A stretch of DNA of 50,962 nt from Bog-756 sp037141235 (GCA_037141235.1 JBAXCY010000002.1:1-50962); one strand, 5' to 3'. Positions 14,963 to 24,453 are shown, numbered from the stretch's first letter. The notes: a model not told the origin generated them from the sequence alone. Numbers and translations: made by a program.

Positions 14963-16669
14963 ATGACCAACCCCCAGACACTCACCGCCCTCGAGATCGC
15001 TCGCGGTGCCACCCTTCTTCCCATCACCGAGGTGGCTGCCTCCATGGGCATTGGTGAGGAGCTCCTCGAGCCTTACGGCCGGTATGTGGCCAAGGTATCG
15101 CTCGATGCCATCGACGCCCTGGCCGACCGCCCTCGAGCCAAGTACATCGTGGTCACCGCCGTCACCCCGACCCCGCTGGGCGAAGGGAAGACCACGACCA
15201 CCATCGGGCTCTCCCAGGGGATGGCGCATATCGGCAAGCGGGCTACCGCCTCGATCCGCCAGTCGTCCATGGGTCCGACGTTCGGCATCAAGGGCGGAGC
15301 GGCAGGCGGTGGCTACAGCCAGGCCGCCCCGTTCGAGGCGTTCAATCTCCACCTCACCGGTGACATGCACGCCGTTTCGGCCGCCCACAACACCCTGTCC
15401 GCCATCGTCGACAACCACCTTCACCACGGCAACACCCTCGACCTCGACCTCCACCACATCTCGTGGCGCCGGGTGCTCGATGTGAACGACCGGGCGCTGC
15501 GCCACATCGTCATCGGGCTCGGGACCGCAGAGGACGGAGTCACCCGCCAGTCCGGGTTCGACATCACCGCGGCATCCGAGGTCATGGCCATACTCGCCCT
15601 GTCCACGTCGCTAATGGACATGCGGCGCCGACTCGGTGAGATCGTCATCGGCTTCAACCGGTCCGGCCAGCCGGTGACCGCCGAGGACATCCGAGGGGCT
15701 GGAGCCATGACGGTGATCATGCGCGACGCCCTCAAGCCCAACTTGCTCCAGACGCTGGAAAACACTCCAGTCCTGGTACACGCTGGGCCCTTCGGCAACA
15801 TCGCTCATGGCAACTCGTCAGTGGTGGCTGACCAGATCGGGATCCACTCCGGCGACTACCTGATCACCGAGGCCGGGTTCGGGGCCGACATGGGGGCCGA
15901 GCGGTTCTTCAACATCAAATGCCGGGTGTCTGGACTGGTGCCCGATGCCGCCGTAGTGGTCACCACCGTCCGGGCGCTCAAGGCTCACTCGGGCAATCAC
16001 CGGATCGTGCCCGGCCGGCCGCTTCCTCCCGCGCTCTTGGAGGAGAACCCCAACGAGGTCCGTATCGGGGGGGCCAACCTGGCCAAGCAAGTCCAGAACG
16101 TGCTCGTCCACGGCGTAACGCCCGTGATCGCTATCAACGCCTTCCCCAGCGACTTCGCCAGCGAGTACGACGCCATCCGTGAGATCGCCGCATCCCTCGG
16201 TGTTCGGTGCGCCGTCACCACCCACTTCGCCGATGGCGGCGCTGGAGCGGCCGATTTGGCCCAGGCCGTGGCCGAGGCGGCCGACGAGCCCAGTGCGTTC
16301 TCGTTCCTCTACCCATCCACGGCGTCCCTGCGCGACAAGATCGAGGCGATCGCCACTCGTATTTATGGAGCCGACGGGGTGGACTACCTGCCAGCCGCTG
16401 CCCAGAAGCTCGACCGGCTCGAAGCCACCGGCTTCGGCGGGCTCTCCATCTGTATCGCCAAGACCCATCTGTCGATCTCGTCCGACCCTTCCCTCAAGGG
16501 GGCGCCAACCGGGTGGCGCCTGCCCGTGCGCGAGGTGCGCCTGTCTGCTGGTGCCGGCTTCGCCTACGCCATCTGCGGCGACATGCGCACCATGCCGGGA
16601 CTTGGGTCCAGCCCCGCCGCCTTCGACATCGACATCGATGCCAACGGGGAGATCGTCGGCCTCTACTGA
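14963..16669 (+). CDS. fhs: Formate--tetrahydrofolate ligase
   Basis: 568 aa, full length for FTHFS, which makes 10-formyl-THF from formate, THF and ATP in one-carbon metabolism. The N-terminal P-loop is TPTPLGEGKTTTTIGL near 69-84. Other family blocks are RQSSMGPTFGIKGGAAGGG (near 99-117), the LTGDMHA region near 131-137, EAGFGADMGAE near 304-314, and the C-terminal TMPGLG near 548. It stands alone as a single gene, divergent from the lipoprotein cluster and convergent with the exporter (15-bp gap). Cytoplasmic. Confidence 0.97.
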   Translation: MTNPQTLTALEIARGATLLPITEVAASMGIGEELLEPYGRYVAKVSLDAIDALADRPRAKYIVVTAVTPTPLGEGKTTTTIGLSQGMAHIGKRATASIRQSSMGPTFGIKGGAAGGGYSQAAPFEAFNLHLTGDMHAVSAAHNTLSAIVDNHLHHGNTLDLDLHHISWRRVLDVNDRALRHIVIGLGTAEDGVTRQSGFDITAASEVMAILALSTSLMDMRRRLGEIVIGFNRSGQPVTAEDIRGAGAMTVIMRDALKPNLLQTLENTPVLVHAGPFGNIAHGNSSVVADQIGIHSGDYLITEAGFGADMGAERFFNIKCRVSGLVPDAAVVVTTVRALKAHSGNHRIVPGRPLPPALLEENPNEVRIGGANLAKQVQNVLVHGVTPVIAINAFPSDFASEYDAIREIAASLGVRCAVTTHFADGGAGAADLAQAVAEAADEPSAFSFLYPSTASLRDKIEAIATRIYGADGVDYLPAAAQKLDRLEATGFGGLSICIAKTHLSISSDPSLKGAPTGWRLPVREVRLSAGAGFAYAICGDMRTMPGLGSSPAAFDIDIDANGEIVGLY

Positions 16670-16684
16670 TCTGGTGTTCGTCGT

Positions 16685-18196
16685 TCAGTGGGGGTAGGGA
16701 TCCGATGCCGCCGACAGCGCTTCTTCGGCCAAGTGCACCTCGAGCGGGGTCGCCAGGCTGCGGGGCGCCGACTTCTCTAAGGACAGGGCGGCCACCACGG
16801 TGCCCACTGCCACCAGGATGGCCGAGATCAGGAAGGCCAGCCGGTAGCCGTCGGTGATGGCCGAAGCCGCCGAGTGACCCGCCGACTCGAGCGCATGGGT
16901 GCGCCCGGTGGCGATGGCGCTGAGCAGGGCGAGCCCCAAAGCGGACGCCATCTGCATCGACACATTGACGATGCCGGAACCAAGGCCGGCATCGGCCACC
17001 GGCACATCGGCCATGGCGATCGACAGCAGCGGGGCGAAGGCGGTTCCAGCCCCGATGCCGATCAGCAGAAAGGCTGGCAGCATCACCGACACGTACGACG
17101 TGGTCGTACTGAGTTGCGTGAGCCACAGCAGTCCGATCGTGCCCGCCACCATCCCGGGGATCAGTACCTGCTTATCTCCATAGCGGGTGACCAGACGTGC
17201 CGTAATCCCCGCCGACAGGATCCCCATGCTGATCGACATGGGGAGGAAGGCCAGTCCGGTCTGGACCGGCGTGTAGTGGAGGACGCCTTCGAGGTAGAGC
17301 GCCCCGAGGAAGAACGTGGTGAACATACCCGTGGCCAACATCCCCCGGATGACGCTGGAGCGGGTCAGAGTCGGGATGTCGAAGATCCGCAACGGCATGA
17401 TCGGGTTGGACACCCGGGACTCGTAGACGAAGAAGGCCATCAGGAGCACCACAGAGGCGCCGACGAAGATCAGGGTGTGGGGCGACAGCCAGTGGTACTC
17501 CGTGGCCGTCGAGATGGCATAGATCCCGATCATCAGGGACACCGTGATCAGAACCGATCCGACCACATCGACCCCAGTTCGGATGCCCAGACCGATATTT
17601 TCCTCGATCAGGATGCGTCCGAAGATGAAGGTGAACACCCCGATGGGCACATTGATGAAGAAGATCCAATGCCAGTCGAGCGCCTGGGTGAGGATCCCAC
17701 CTACCAGCAGTCCGATGGACCCACCACCTACGGCTACGAAGATGTACGCGCTCATGGCCCGGGCCCGCTCCGCCGGTTCTGGAAACTCCGTGATGATGAT
17801 GGCGATGATCACCGAGGAGGAGAACGCTCCCCCGATCCCCTGGAGGAAGCGCCCGACGATGAGCTCGCTCTGAGTCTGGGCGATGCCGCACATCATCGAC
17901 GACACGGTGAAGACCACGATCCCGGCCAGGAATACCTTGCGCCGGCCGATCAGGTCGCCAAGCCGACCCGCCATGAGTAGGAAGCTGCCGAAACTGATGA
18001 GGAAGGCAGTGACCACCCAGGTCAGGCCCGAGGCACCAAAGTGGAGGTCACGCTGGATGGCGGGCAGGGCCACGTTCACGATGGACGAATCGAGCGCCGT
18101 CATGAACATGGCCAGACACACCACCACGAGGGCCCACCACCGCATCTTGTTCGACCGGGGCGCGCCGGTAGACGCCGCGGAAGCAAGGGAAGACAT
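16685..18196 (-). CDS. MFS exporter, DHA2 (EmrB/QacA) family
   Basis: 503 aa with about 14 predicted membrane segments, typical of the DHA2 drug:H+ antiporter family. Motif C-like and D-type signatures are visible: LDSSIVNVALPAI near 34-46, the loop GRLGDLIGRRKVF near 76-88, and GRFLQGIGGAF near 113-123. ATG 18196 is preferred to 18250, with AGGTGG upstream. It is divergent from the S15 hydrolase gene (115 bp between starts). The substrate is unknown; efflux of a toxic organic compound is the family's usual role. It is convergent with fhs and has no visible dedicated regulator next to it. Confidence 0.9.
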   Translation of the reverse strand: MSSLASAASTGAPRSNKMRWWALVVVCLAMFMTALDSSIVNVALPAIQRDLHFGASGLTWVVTAFLISFGSFLLMAGRLGDLIGRRKVFLAGIVVFTVSSMMCGIAQTQSELIVGRFLQGIGGAFSSSVIIAIIITEFPEPAERARAMSAYIFVAVGGGSIGLLVGGILTQALDWHWIFFINVPIGVFTFIFGRILIEENIGLGIRTGVDVVGSVLITVSLMIGIYAISTATEYHWLSPHTLIFVGASVVLLMAFFVYESRVSNPIMPLRIFDIPTLTRSSVIRGMLATGMFTTFFLGALYLEGVLHYTPVQTGLAFLPMSISMGILSAGITARLVTRYGDKQVLIPGMVAGTIGLLWLTQLSTTTSYVSVMLPAFLLIGIGAGTAFAPLLSIAMADVPVADAGLGSGIVNVSMQMASALGLALLSAIATGRTHALESAGHSAASAITDGYRLAFLISAILVAVGTVVAALSLEKSAPRSLATPLEVHLAEEALSAASDPYPH

Positions 18197-18311
18197 GGGC
18201 CCATTCCACCTGCTGTCGTCCCCGGCATCAAATCGACTCGGTGTCACCACCGGTCATGGCGACCCCAGGCTGCTCCTTGCCGCCGGCCGTCTCCGGTGCA
18301 ACACTCCGCCA

Positions 18312-20012
18312 ATGCGCATCCTCGCCGTTCGGACCAGCCCCCCTACCTCGCTCCACGGGGGCCGGGCCGCCCTCCTGGCCGTCGTCGTGCTGGGAACGCT
18401 GGCTGGCTGCTCATCATCTTCGGCCACCCCGGCGACCACCGCAGCCTCGGCGCGTTCTTCCACCTCCTCCCCGTCAGCCATCACCTCGGCCTGCCACCGA
18501 CCTGTTTCGCCTGTTGCTGTGGTGGCCTCGCCCGTTGCGGGGACGCCCACCGACTGGAGCGTGACCTCCTTCGATGGCACGGTGATCCGGGCGCACTGGT
18601 TCCCCGTGGCCACCTACGTGCCGTCCGCTGCAACATCAGTGCATCCCACCGTGCTGATGGGTCCGGGATGGAGCCTGTCCGGTGATACCAACGTCACCGG
18701 CACCGGCATCCTGGGCGCCCTCCCGATCCGCAACCTCCTCGATGCTGGATACAACGTGCTCACCTGGGACCCGCGGGGATTCGGAAAGTCCACCGGCCAG
18801 GCTGAGGTCGACAGCCCCGACTACGAGGCCAAGGACGTGAGTGTGCTCACCAGTTGGGTTGCTGCCCAGCCTGGCGTTCAGCTCGACGCCCCCGGTGACC
18901 CGCGGATGGGCATGGTCGGTGGCTCGTATGGAGGAGGCATCCAGTTGGTGACCGCAGCCGCCGACTGCCGGGTAGATGCCATCGTGCCCATCGTCGCCTG
19001 GCACTCACTGGTCACCAGCCTGGGCAAGGCACGGACAGTGAAGATCGGTTGGTCCGGTCTCCTGACCAACTTGTCGACCACCGCCCATGTGGACCCAGTG
19101 GTGCAGGCCGACTACGCCGCCGGCAAAGCGACCGGTGTCGTGTCCGATGCGGAGCTGGCCTGGTTCGGTGCCCGCGGCCCAGCCCAACTCCTGGCCAAGA
19201 TCCACGCCCCCACCCTCATCATCCAGGGCACGGTCGATACGCTCTTCACTCTCCAAGAGGGTGTCGACAACTACGAGGCGCTGCGGGCCGGTGGGGTTAC
19301 GACCTCCATGCAGTGGTTCTGCGGTGGTCACGGAGTGTGCCTGACCAGTAACGGCAACCTCACCGCCGTCGAACAGGCCACGCTGGCCTGGTTGCAGCGG
19401 TACGTGCAGCGCGATAGCTCGGTCGACACCGGGCCCGGCTTCACCTTCCTCGACCAGAACGGCACCTCGTACTCGGCCCCGTCCTATCCCGTGGCCCAAG
19501 GCCAGCCGTTCACCGCTTCAGGATCGGGAACCCTTCCGTTGGTCTCGACGGGCGGCGCTGGACCGCTGCCTTCCACCCCCGACGGACAGCAACTTGGCGG
19601 CCTGGTGGCGCCGATCACCCCAGGGCCAGCGGCCAACGCCGTCAATGTGGCCGTGCCCTTCACTCGGTCCGGGGTCATCGTCGGGGCCCCCCGGCTGAAG
19701 CTGACCTACCGGGGCACCGTGCCAACTGGTGTCCGGCCCACCCGGGTCTTCGCCCAGCTGGTCGACACGACGACCGGGTTCGTCCTCGGCAACCAAATCA
19801 CCCCCATCGCCGTCACCTTGGACGGCGCGTCGCACACAGTGTCAGTGCCGCTCGAGATCGTGGCCTACGCAGCCACGTCGTCGTCGCGCGTGGAGCTGCA
19901 ACTGGTGGCCACCACCGTGGCTTACGCCCCGCCTCGACTGGGTGGCTCGGTAGTGTTCTCGGCCATCCACCTGACTCTTCCGGTGGCCGCCGACCTCACG
20001 ACTCAAGGCTGA
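18312..20012 (+). CDS. Secreted S15/CocE-type alpha/beta hydrolase lipoprotein
   Basis: 566 aa. A signal peptide with lipobox LAGC (Cys about 33) is followed by a long Ser/Thr/Ala linker, so it is probably membrane-anchored outside. The peptidase S15 / X-Pro acyl-hydrolase fold follows: WDPRGFGKSTG (near 153-163), nucleophile in GGSYGGG (Ser near 205), acid in IQGTVDTL (Asp near 308) and His in CGGHGVC (near 339). The last 170 or so residues are a beta-rich domain like the C-terminal jelly roll of the family. Substrates could be peptides or esters. A hexamer AACACT sits six bases before the ATG, a weak version of the leaderless pattern. Confidence 0.87.
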   Translation: MRILAVRTSPPTSLHGGRAALLAVVVLGTLAGCSSSSATPATTAASARSSTSSPSAITSACHRPVSPVAVVASPVAGTPTDWSVTSFDGTVIRAHWFPVATYVPSAATSVHPTVLMGPGWSLSGDTNVTGTGILGALPIRNLLDAGYNVLTWDPRGFGKSTGQAEVDSPDYEAKDVSVLTSWVAAQPGVQLDAPGDPRMGMVGGSYGGGIQLVTAAADCRVDAIVPIVAWHSLVTSLGKARTVKIGWSGLLTNLSTTAHVDPVVQADYAAGKATGVVSDAELAWFGARGPAQLLAKIHAPTLIIQGTVDTLFTLQEGVDNYEALRAGGVTTSMQWFCGGHGVCLTSNGNLTAVEQATLAWLQRYVQRDSSVDTGPGFTFLDQNGTSYSAPSYPVAQGQPFTASGSGTLPLVSTGGAGPLPSTPDGQQLGGLVAPITPGPAANAVNVAVPFTRSGVIVGAPRLKLTYRGTVPTGVRPTRVFAQLVDTTTGFVLGNQITPIAVTLDGASHTVSVPLEIVAYAATSSSRVELQLVATTVAYAPPRLGGSVVFSAIHLTLPVAADLTTQG

Positions 20013-20040
20013 CCCTCCCCGACCCGGGCTGCGTCAGACG

Positions 20041-20076
20041 GTCAGCCCAACTCAGTCAGTCAGCCCAACTCAGTCA
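20041..20076. repeat. 18-bp direct tandem repeat, two copies
   Basis: GTCAGCCCAACTCAGTCA occurs twice head to tail and is followed by more GTCAGTC-like units up to the stop codon of the alpha/beta hydrolase at 20086. It lies between two convergent genes. Confidence 0.9.
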
Positions 20077-20085
20077 GTCAGTCGG

Positions 20086-20874
20086 TCAGTCAGGTAGGGC
20101 GGCCAGGAAAGCGATGACGGCATCGTTGGTGGGGCCGGGGTGGGTCATGTTGGTGGCATGGGGCCCGCCCTCGACTGCCACCACGCCTGGACATCCCACC
20201 AGTCCGGCCGCCAGCGCCTCGCCCTTGTCCATCGAGATCGAGACATCAGCGGTCCCGTGGACCACCACCGCCGGTGCGGTGATCTCCCCCAGCCGCTCGG
20301 CAATGCTCTCGCGCTCGAGCAGGGTCTGGCCCGGGTTGCGCAGCGACTCTTGGGGTCGCGCCCTCCAGATAGCCATCCACGTGGCCGACAGCTCTGGCTC
20401 CCCGATGATCAGTGAGGCCGTAATTTCGGCCAACTCGTCGGTCGGTCCGGTCTCCACCCAGGCATCGATCATGCCCTGATAGAGCGGGATCACCTCGGCG
20501 TCTTCGGGGCCAGCCTGGGTATCGAGCAAGATAAGTCCTCGCACGCGCTCAGGCGCCAGCAGGGCCACCCGCAGAGCCACAAACCCACCCTGGGACATCC
20601 CGCCCACCACGGCCCGGTCGATTCCGAGATGATCCATCAGAGCCAGGCAGTCAGCGGCCGAGTCCCAGTAGGTGAACGGCTCATCGTCGTAGACGGTCTC
20701 GCCGAACCCACGCTGGTCCCACGTGACCACCCGGTGGGTGGCGCGCAACGCGGCTACCTGATGCTCAAACATGGTCCGGTCCATGAGGAAGCCGTGACCG
20801 AGCACCACAATGGGTCCGTCGCCTCCGGTGTCGTCATAGGCGATCGTCGCCCCGTTGACCCGTGCTGTCGCCAT
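20086..20874 (-). CDS. Alpha/beta hydrolase
   Basis: 262 aa, single-domain alpha/beta hydrolase. The oxyanion region is LGHGFLMDRTMF near 25-36, and WDQRGFGET lies near 51-59. The nucleophile elbow is GMSQGG (Ser near 94), the acid is Asp in HGTADVS (near 212) and the His is in GGPHATN (near 240). A GGGGGAG site lies before the ATG. No signal peptide. Similar proteins include esterases, lactonases and C-C bond hydrolases; the residues do not decide between them. It lies 66 bp downstream of the acyl-CoA dehydrogenase on the same strand, so the two may be co-transcribed. Confidence 0.85.
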   Translation of the reverse strand: MATARVNGATIAYDDTGGDGPIVVLGHGFLMDRTMFEHQVAALRATHRVVTWDQRGFGETVYDDEPFTYWDSAADCLALMDHLGIDRAVVGGMSQGGFVALRVALLAPERVRGLILLDTQAGPEDAEVIPLYQGMIDAWVETGPTDELAEITASLIIGEPELSATWMAIWRARPQESLRNPGQTLLERESIAERLGEITAPAVVVHGTADVSISMDKGEALAAGLVGCPGVVAVEGGPHATNMTHPGPTNDAVIAFLAALPD

Positions 20875-20940
20875 GTCTGCTCCCCCACTACCGAGCCGAC
20901 CTCCATGCGAGCCGGCTACCGGACCGCAGTGTACGTCCGG

Positions 20941-22092
20941 TCAGCGGGGCGCTCGTGGGAGTCCGAGTCCCACCCACGAGATGATGTCGCGCTGGATCTC
21001 GTTGGTGCCGCCGCCGAACGTGAAGATGGTCTGACTCCGGGCACGCTGCTCCAGGTGGCCTCCGAGGATCGCCCCCGGTGAGCCCTCGGCCAGGTAGCCC
21101 GCCTGTCCGACGATCTCGAGCAGGATCCGATAGGCCTCGAGGGCGAACTCGCTGCCATAGACCTTGGTGGCCGAGGCGTCGGCCGGATTGAGCCCCTTGT
21201 CGGCGGCCCAGGCCACCTTCCAGTTGATGAGCTTGAGATAGTCGGCCCGGGCATGCAGGCGGGCCAGGTGGATCTGGACCCACTCCTGGTCGATCACCCG
21301 TCGGCCGTCGGCCAACCGCTCGGCCTGGGCCCAGGCCCGGACCTCGGCGATGCTGCGCTCGATGCCCGATACCGGACAGATGGCCACCCGTTCGAAGTTG
21401 AGCTGGTTGGTGATCAGCGTCCAACCGCCGTTCTCTTCGCCCACCAGGTTGGCTGCCGGTACCCGGACGTCCTCGTAGAAGGTGGAGCTGGTGAACTCCC
21501 CGGCCATGGTGGGTAGCGGGGTCCAACTGAACCCGGGAGCATCTACCGGCACGATGAAGACGGACAGCCCCTTGTGCTTGGGCACGTCGGGGTCGGTGCG
21601 GGCGGCCAGCCATACGTAGTCGGCGTACTGGATCGCGCTGGTGTAGAGCTTCTCGCCGTTGATCACATACTCGTCACCGTCACGGACCGCCCGGGTCCGC
21701 AACGAGGCCAGGTCGGTCCCGGCCGTCGGCTCGGTGTACCCGATGGAGAAGTGGACCTCGCCGCGCAAGATGGCCGGAAGGAAGCGCTCTTTCTGCTCGT
21801 CGGTGCCCAGTTGCATGATGGCGGGCCCCACGCTGTTCAAAGTGAGGAGCGGCAGCGGCACCCCGGCCCAGTGCGACTCCTCCACGAAGATCATCTGGTC
21901 GATCGGGCCCCGTCCGTGCCCGCCGTAGGCGACTGGCCAGCCGATTCCCAGCCATCCGTCGGCCCCCATCCGCCTGATCGTCTCGGCGTAGTCGGGCTTG
22001 CCGCCATCGGGCCGGGGGGCAGCCAATACAGCGAAGTACTCCCGCAGCTCTGCCTGCAAATGCAACTGCTCGTCAGTCAGGGCTAGATGCAT
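20941..22092 (-). CDS. Acyl-CoA dehydrogenase (FadE-like)
   Basis: 383 aa, usual length. FAD-dependent alpha,beta-dehydrogenation of an acyl-CoA. The signatures run in order: MHLALTDEQLHLQAELREYF at the start, GWPVAYGGHGRGP near 51-63, FSIGYTEPTAGTDLAS near 115-130 (flavin region), NGEKLYTSA near 145-153, and the C-terminal GGGTNEIQRDIIS near 360-372. The Leu/Glu positions match the actinobacterial FadE subgroup used for sterol or other bulky acyl-CoAs, but the substrate cannot be fixed. ATG 22092 has GGGAGA upstream; longer versions of the frame overlap the divergent SDR. Confidence 0.92.
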   Translation of the reverse strand: MHLALTDEQLHLQAELREYFAVLAAPRPDGGKPDYAETIRRMGADGWLGIGWPVAYGGHGRGPIDQMIFVEESHWAGVPLPLLTLNSVGPAIMQLGTDEQKERFLPAILRGEVHFSIGYTEPTAGTDLASLRTRAVRDGDEYVINGEKLYTSAIQYADYVWLAARTDPDVPKHKGLSVFIVPVDAPGFSWTPLPTMAGEFTSSTFYEDVRVPAANLVGEENGGWTLITNQLNFERVAICPVSGIERSIAEVRAWAQAERLADGRRVIDQEWVQIHLARLHARADYLKLINWKVAWAADKGLNPADASATKVYGSEFALEAYRILLEIVGQAGYLAEGSPGAILGGHLEQRARSQTIFTFGGGTNEIQRDIISWVGLGLPRAPR

Positions 22093-22140
22093 TCCGGGTC
22101 TCCCATGGGTGCGGACGTTACCAACTGGCCTGAGTTGCGG

Positions 22141-22146
22141 TACCGT
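22141..22146 (+). promoter_or_regulatory. Leaderless -10 element for SDR
   Basis: TACCGT followed by exactly six bases and ATG 22153; no ribosome-binding site lies before the start. Confidence 0.6.
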
Positions 22147-22152
22147 CCCGAC

Positions 22153-22947
22153 ATGACCGATTCCAATGCCCCCACCCCTCCCGACGCCCTCTTCGACGTC
22201 GCCGGCAAGACCGTCGTGGTCACCGGTGGCACCCGGGGGATCGGCCGGATGATCGCCGGAGGGTTCGTAGCCGCCGGTGCTGAGGTGGTGATCGCCTCGC
22301 GCAAGGCCGACGCCGTAGCCGAGGCAGTGGCCGAGTTGTCGGCCTACGGCACCTGCTCGGGCATGGCCGCCGACCTGTCCACCGAGGACGGGGCCCGGGC
22401 CTTCGCCGATGCAGTGGCTGACGATCACCCTGCCGTCCATGTCCTGGTCAACAACGCTGGGGCTACCTGGGGTGCTCCCCTGGTCGAGCACGACACTGCC
22501 TCGTGGGACCGGGTACTGAACCTGAACGTCCAAGGGGTATTCCACACCACCAAGTTCTTTTTGCCCATGCTCGAAGCAGCCTCCACGCCAGACGACCCGG
22601 CCCGGGTGATCAACATCGGCTCGATCGACGGGATCCACGTGCCGATGCTCGAGTCCTTCTCCTACTCGTCATCCAAGGCCGCCGTACACCAGCTCACCCG
22701 CCACCTGGCCCGCCACCTGGCCCCAAGGATCACGGTCAACGCCGTGGCCCCTGGTCCGTTCGAGTCCAAGATGATGGCCGCCACGCTGGAGTCCTTCGGC
22801 GACCAGATCGCCGCATCGGTCCCCATGAAGCGCATCGGCCGCCCCGACGACATGGCCGGTATCGCCCTCTTCCTGGCCTCGCGTGCCGGTGCCTATCTGA
22901 CCGGCGCCGTGATCCCGGTCGACGGGGGCAGCACACTCATCGGCTGA
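22153..22947 (+). CDS. Short-chain dehydrogenase/reductase
   Basis: 264 aa classical SDR. TGGTRGIG near 24-31, R after strand 2 (ASRKADA) indicating NADP(H) preference, NNAG near 99-102, Ser in NIGSIDG near 156, and YSSSK giving Tyr/Lys near 171/175. The C-terminal IPVDGGST end is the usual SDR C-terminus. ATG 22153 is chosen because TACCGT sits six bases upstream and the frame further 5' would overlap the divergent acyl-CoA dehydrogenase. It shares a 60-bp promoter region with that gene, so a joint role in acyl-CoA or ketone metabolism is plausible. The ribosome site is absent, consistent with a leaderless mRNA. Confidence 0.9.
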   Translation: MTDSNAPTPPDALFDVAGKTVVVTGGTRGIGRMIAGGFVAAGAEVVIASRKADAVAEAVAELSAYGTCSGMAADLSTEDGARAFADAVADDHPAVHVLVNNAGATWGAPLVEHDTASWDRVLNLNVQGVFHTTKFFLPMLEAASTPDDPARVINIGSIDGIHVPMLESFSYSSSKAAVHQLTRHLARHLAPRITVNAVAPGPFESKMMAATLESFGDQIAASVPMKRIGRPDDMAGIALFLASRAGAYLTGAVIPVDGGSTLIG

Positions 22948-23061
22948 GCAGGCAGGGTCCCTTCCGGCACAACTCCCCCTAGCGATAAAAACGCACAGAG
23001 TGGTAATCTGACTACTCTAGGTGCGATTAAGTCGATCGCCGACGTGGCCGGGGGCTTCAGC

Positions 23062-24378
23062 ATGAACCAACGACGACTGACCAGACGACCGAACAGACGA
23101 CTGGCCCGACGACTGACCCGATGGACTGGGGCAGCTGCCTTGGCCATCTCGTGGGCGATCGTTGGCGCAGTACCGGTATCGATCCCCGCATCGGCTGCGA
23201 CTAGCACGACGGCCCCAACGACGACCACGACGACCACGGTGCCACCGGCGCCGCCGACCCGTCCCCTCCCGTCGCCGGTATCGGACGCCTTCTGGCTGGT
23301 CACGCCAGCGGGGGCCGTCGAGGCGTATGGCGTGCCCGCCCTAGGGGCGCCAGTCGGGCCGCTGAACCAGGATCTGGTCACCGCTGAGCCCACCCACGAC
23401 CGTGCTGGGTACTGGTTGGTGGCCAGCGATGGGGGCATCTTCGCCTACGGGAACGCCGCATTTTATGGATCCACCGGGGCCCTCAAGCTCAACAAGCCCA
23501 TCGTGGGCATGGCTCCCACCGCAAGCGGCAAGGGCTACTGGCTGGTGGCGTCCGACGGTGGGATCTTCAGTTTCGGCGATGCTTCGTTCTATGGATCTAC
23601 CGGGGCCCTCAAGCTCAACAAGCCCATCGTGGGCATGGCTCCGACTGTGGGTGGCAAGGGCTACTGGCTGGTGGCATCAGACGGTGGCGTGTTCAGCTTC
23701 GGCGACGCCGCGTTCCACGGGTCGACCGGAAACCTGATCTTGAGCCAGCCCATTGTCGCCATGGGGCCGACGGCTGATGGCCAGGGCTACTGGATGGTGG
23801 CCGCCGACGGAGGTGTCTTTGCCTTTGGAGGTGCCGCCTTCTACGGATCGGCAGCCGGCACCACCAACGAGCCGGTCGAGCGCCTAGTGGCCACCACGAG
23901 CGGAAAGGGCTACTGGGTGTTCATGCAGAACGGCACGGCCGAGGCGTTCGGAAATGCCATTGGTCAGGTCCCACCCGCGCAAGCCCTGCTGTTGCGCCCG
24001 ACGACCCCGGGGGACAAAGCAGTGACCTTCGCCTTTCAGCAGCTGGGCAAGCCCTACATCTGGGGCGGCAACGGGCCGGAAGGGTACGACTGCTCCGGCC
24101 TGACCCTCGCCTCGTGGACCCATGGTGCTGGGGTCACGTTCGCCCGAGTGGCCAACGATCAGTACCACTCGGCCGGGACGGCAGTAGCCATGGCGCAGCT
24201 CCAAGCCGGTGACCTCGTGTTCTGGGGCAAGGACCCAGCCGACTGGACCACCGTGTACCACGCCGCCCTCTACGTAGGCGGCAACCGGATCGTCGAGTCC
24301 ACCGGCAACGTGGTGCAGCTGAACAAGCTCAGCCAGTGGGGCCTCACCGATATCATGCCCGGCGGCCGGCGGCCCTGA
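23062..24378 (+). CDS. Secreted NlpC/P60 peptidase with 42-residue repeats
   Basis: 438 aa. A basic N-terminus (about 25 residues) and hydrophobic segment ending ASAA form the signal peptide, followed by a Thr/Pro linker. Then come about four 42-residue repeats built around GYWLVASDGGIFSFGDASF, probably beta-propeller or beta-solenoid units, and a C-terminal NlpC/P60 domain with YDCSGL (catalytic Cys near 343) and VYHAALYVGG (His near 399). The enzyme class cleaves peptide bonds in peptidoglycan stems. Two repeats share an identical 43-bp stretch. Repeats of this kind coupled to cell-wall enzymes recur in Acidimicrobiia. ATG 23062 is taken; GTG 23044 is possible. The hairpin at 24417-24453 follows. 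Confidence 0.88.
   Translation: MNQRRLTRRPNRRLARRLTRWTGAAALAISWAIVGAVPVSIPASAATSTTAPTTTTTTTVPPAPPTRPLPSPVSDAFWLVTPAGAVEAYGVPALGAPVGPLNQDLVTAEPTHDRAGYWLVASDGGIFAYGNAAFYGSTGALKLNKPIVGMAPTASGKGYWLVASDGGIFSFGDASFYGSTGALKLNKPIVGMAPTVGGKGYWLVASDGGVFSFGDAAFHGSTGNLILSQPIVAMGPTADGQGYWMVAADGGVFAFGGAAFYGSAAGTTNEPVERLVATTSGKGYWVFMQNGTAEAFGNAIGQVPPAQALLLRPTTPGDKAVTFAFQQLGKPYIWGGNGPEGYDCSGLTLASWTHGAGVTFARVANDQYHSAGTAVAMAQLQAGDLVFWGKDPADWTTVYHAALYVGGNRIVESTGNVVQLNKLSQWGLTDIMPGGRRP
23474..23642. repeat. Identical 43-bp segments within coding repeats
   Basis: The segments 23474-23516 and 23600-23642 are identical at DNA level, 126 bp (42 codons) apart. Other repeat units of the same gene have diverged, so this pair reflects recent duplication or gene conversion. 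Confidence 0.9.
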
Positions 24379-24416
24379 CCGGGTGGCCCCTGCTGATCAG
24401 CGGCGGCCTTGATCGA

Positions 24417-24453
24417 CCCCTGCTGATCGGCTGGTCCCGCCGATCAGCGGGGG
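24417..24453 (+). terminator. Strong hairpin, likely terminator
   Basis: A 15-bp stem (CCCCTGCTGATCGGC pairing with GCCGATCAGCGGGGG, one G-U pair) with loop TGGTCCC. There is no T-tract, as is common for actinobacterial terminators. It lies 39 bp after the NlpC/P60 stop. Confidence 0.65.

Noticed and set aside
16874..17980. Long plus-strand reading frame (368 codons) opposite the MFS exporter
   Set aside because: It is the mirror of the exporter's codon bias: rich in Asp, His, Gly and Arg, without any domain. The opposite strand has clear membrane segments and motifs.
17883..18311. 143-codon 5' extension of the S15 lipoprotein frame
   Set aside because: It overlaps the divergent exporter gene, and a signal peptide with lipobox begins exactly at ATG 18312.
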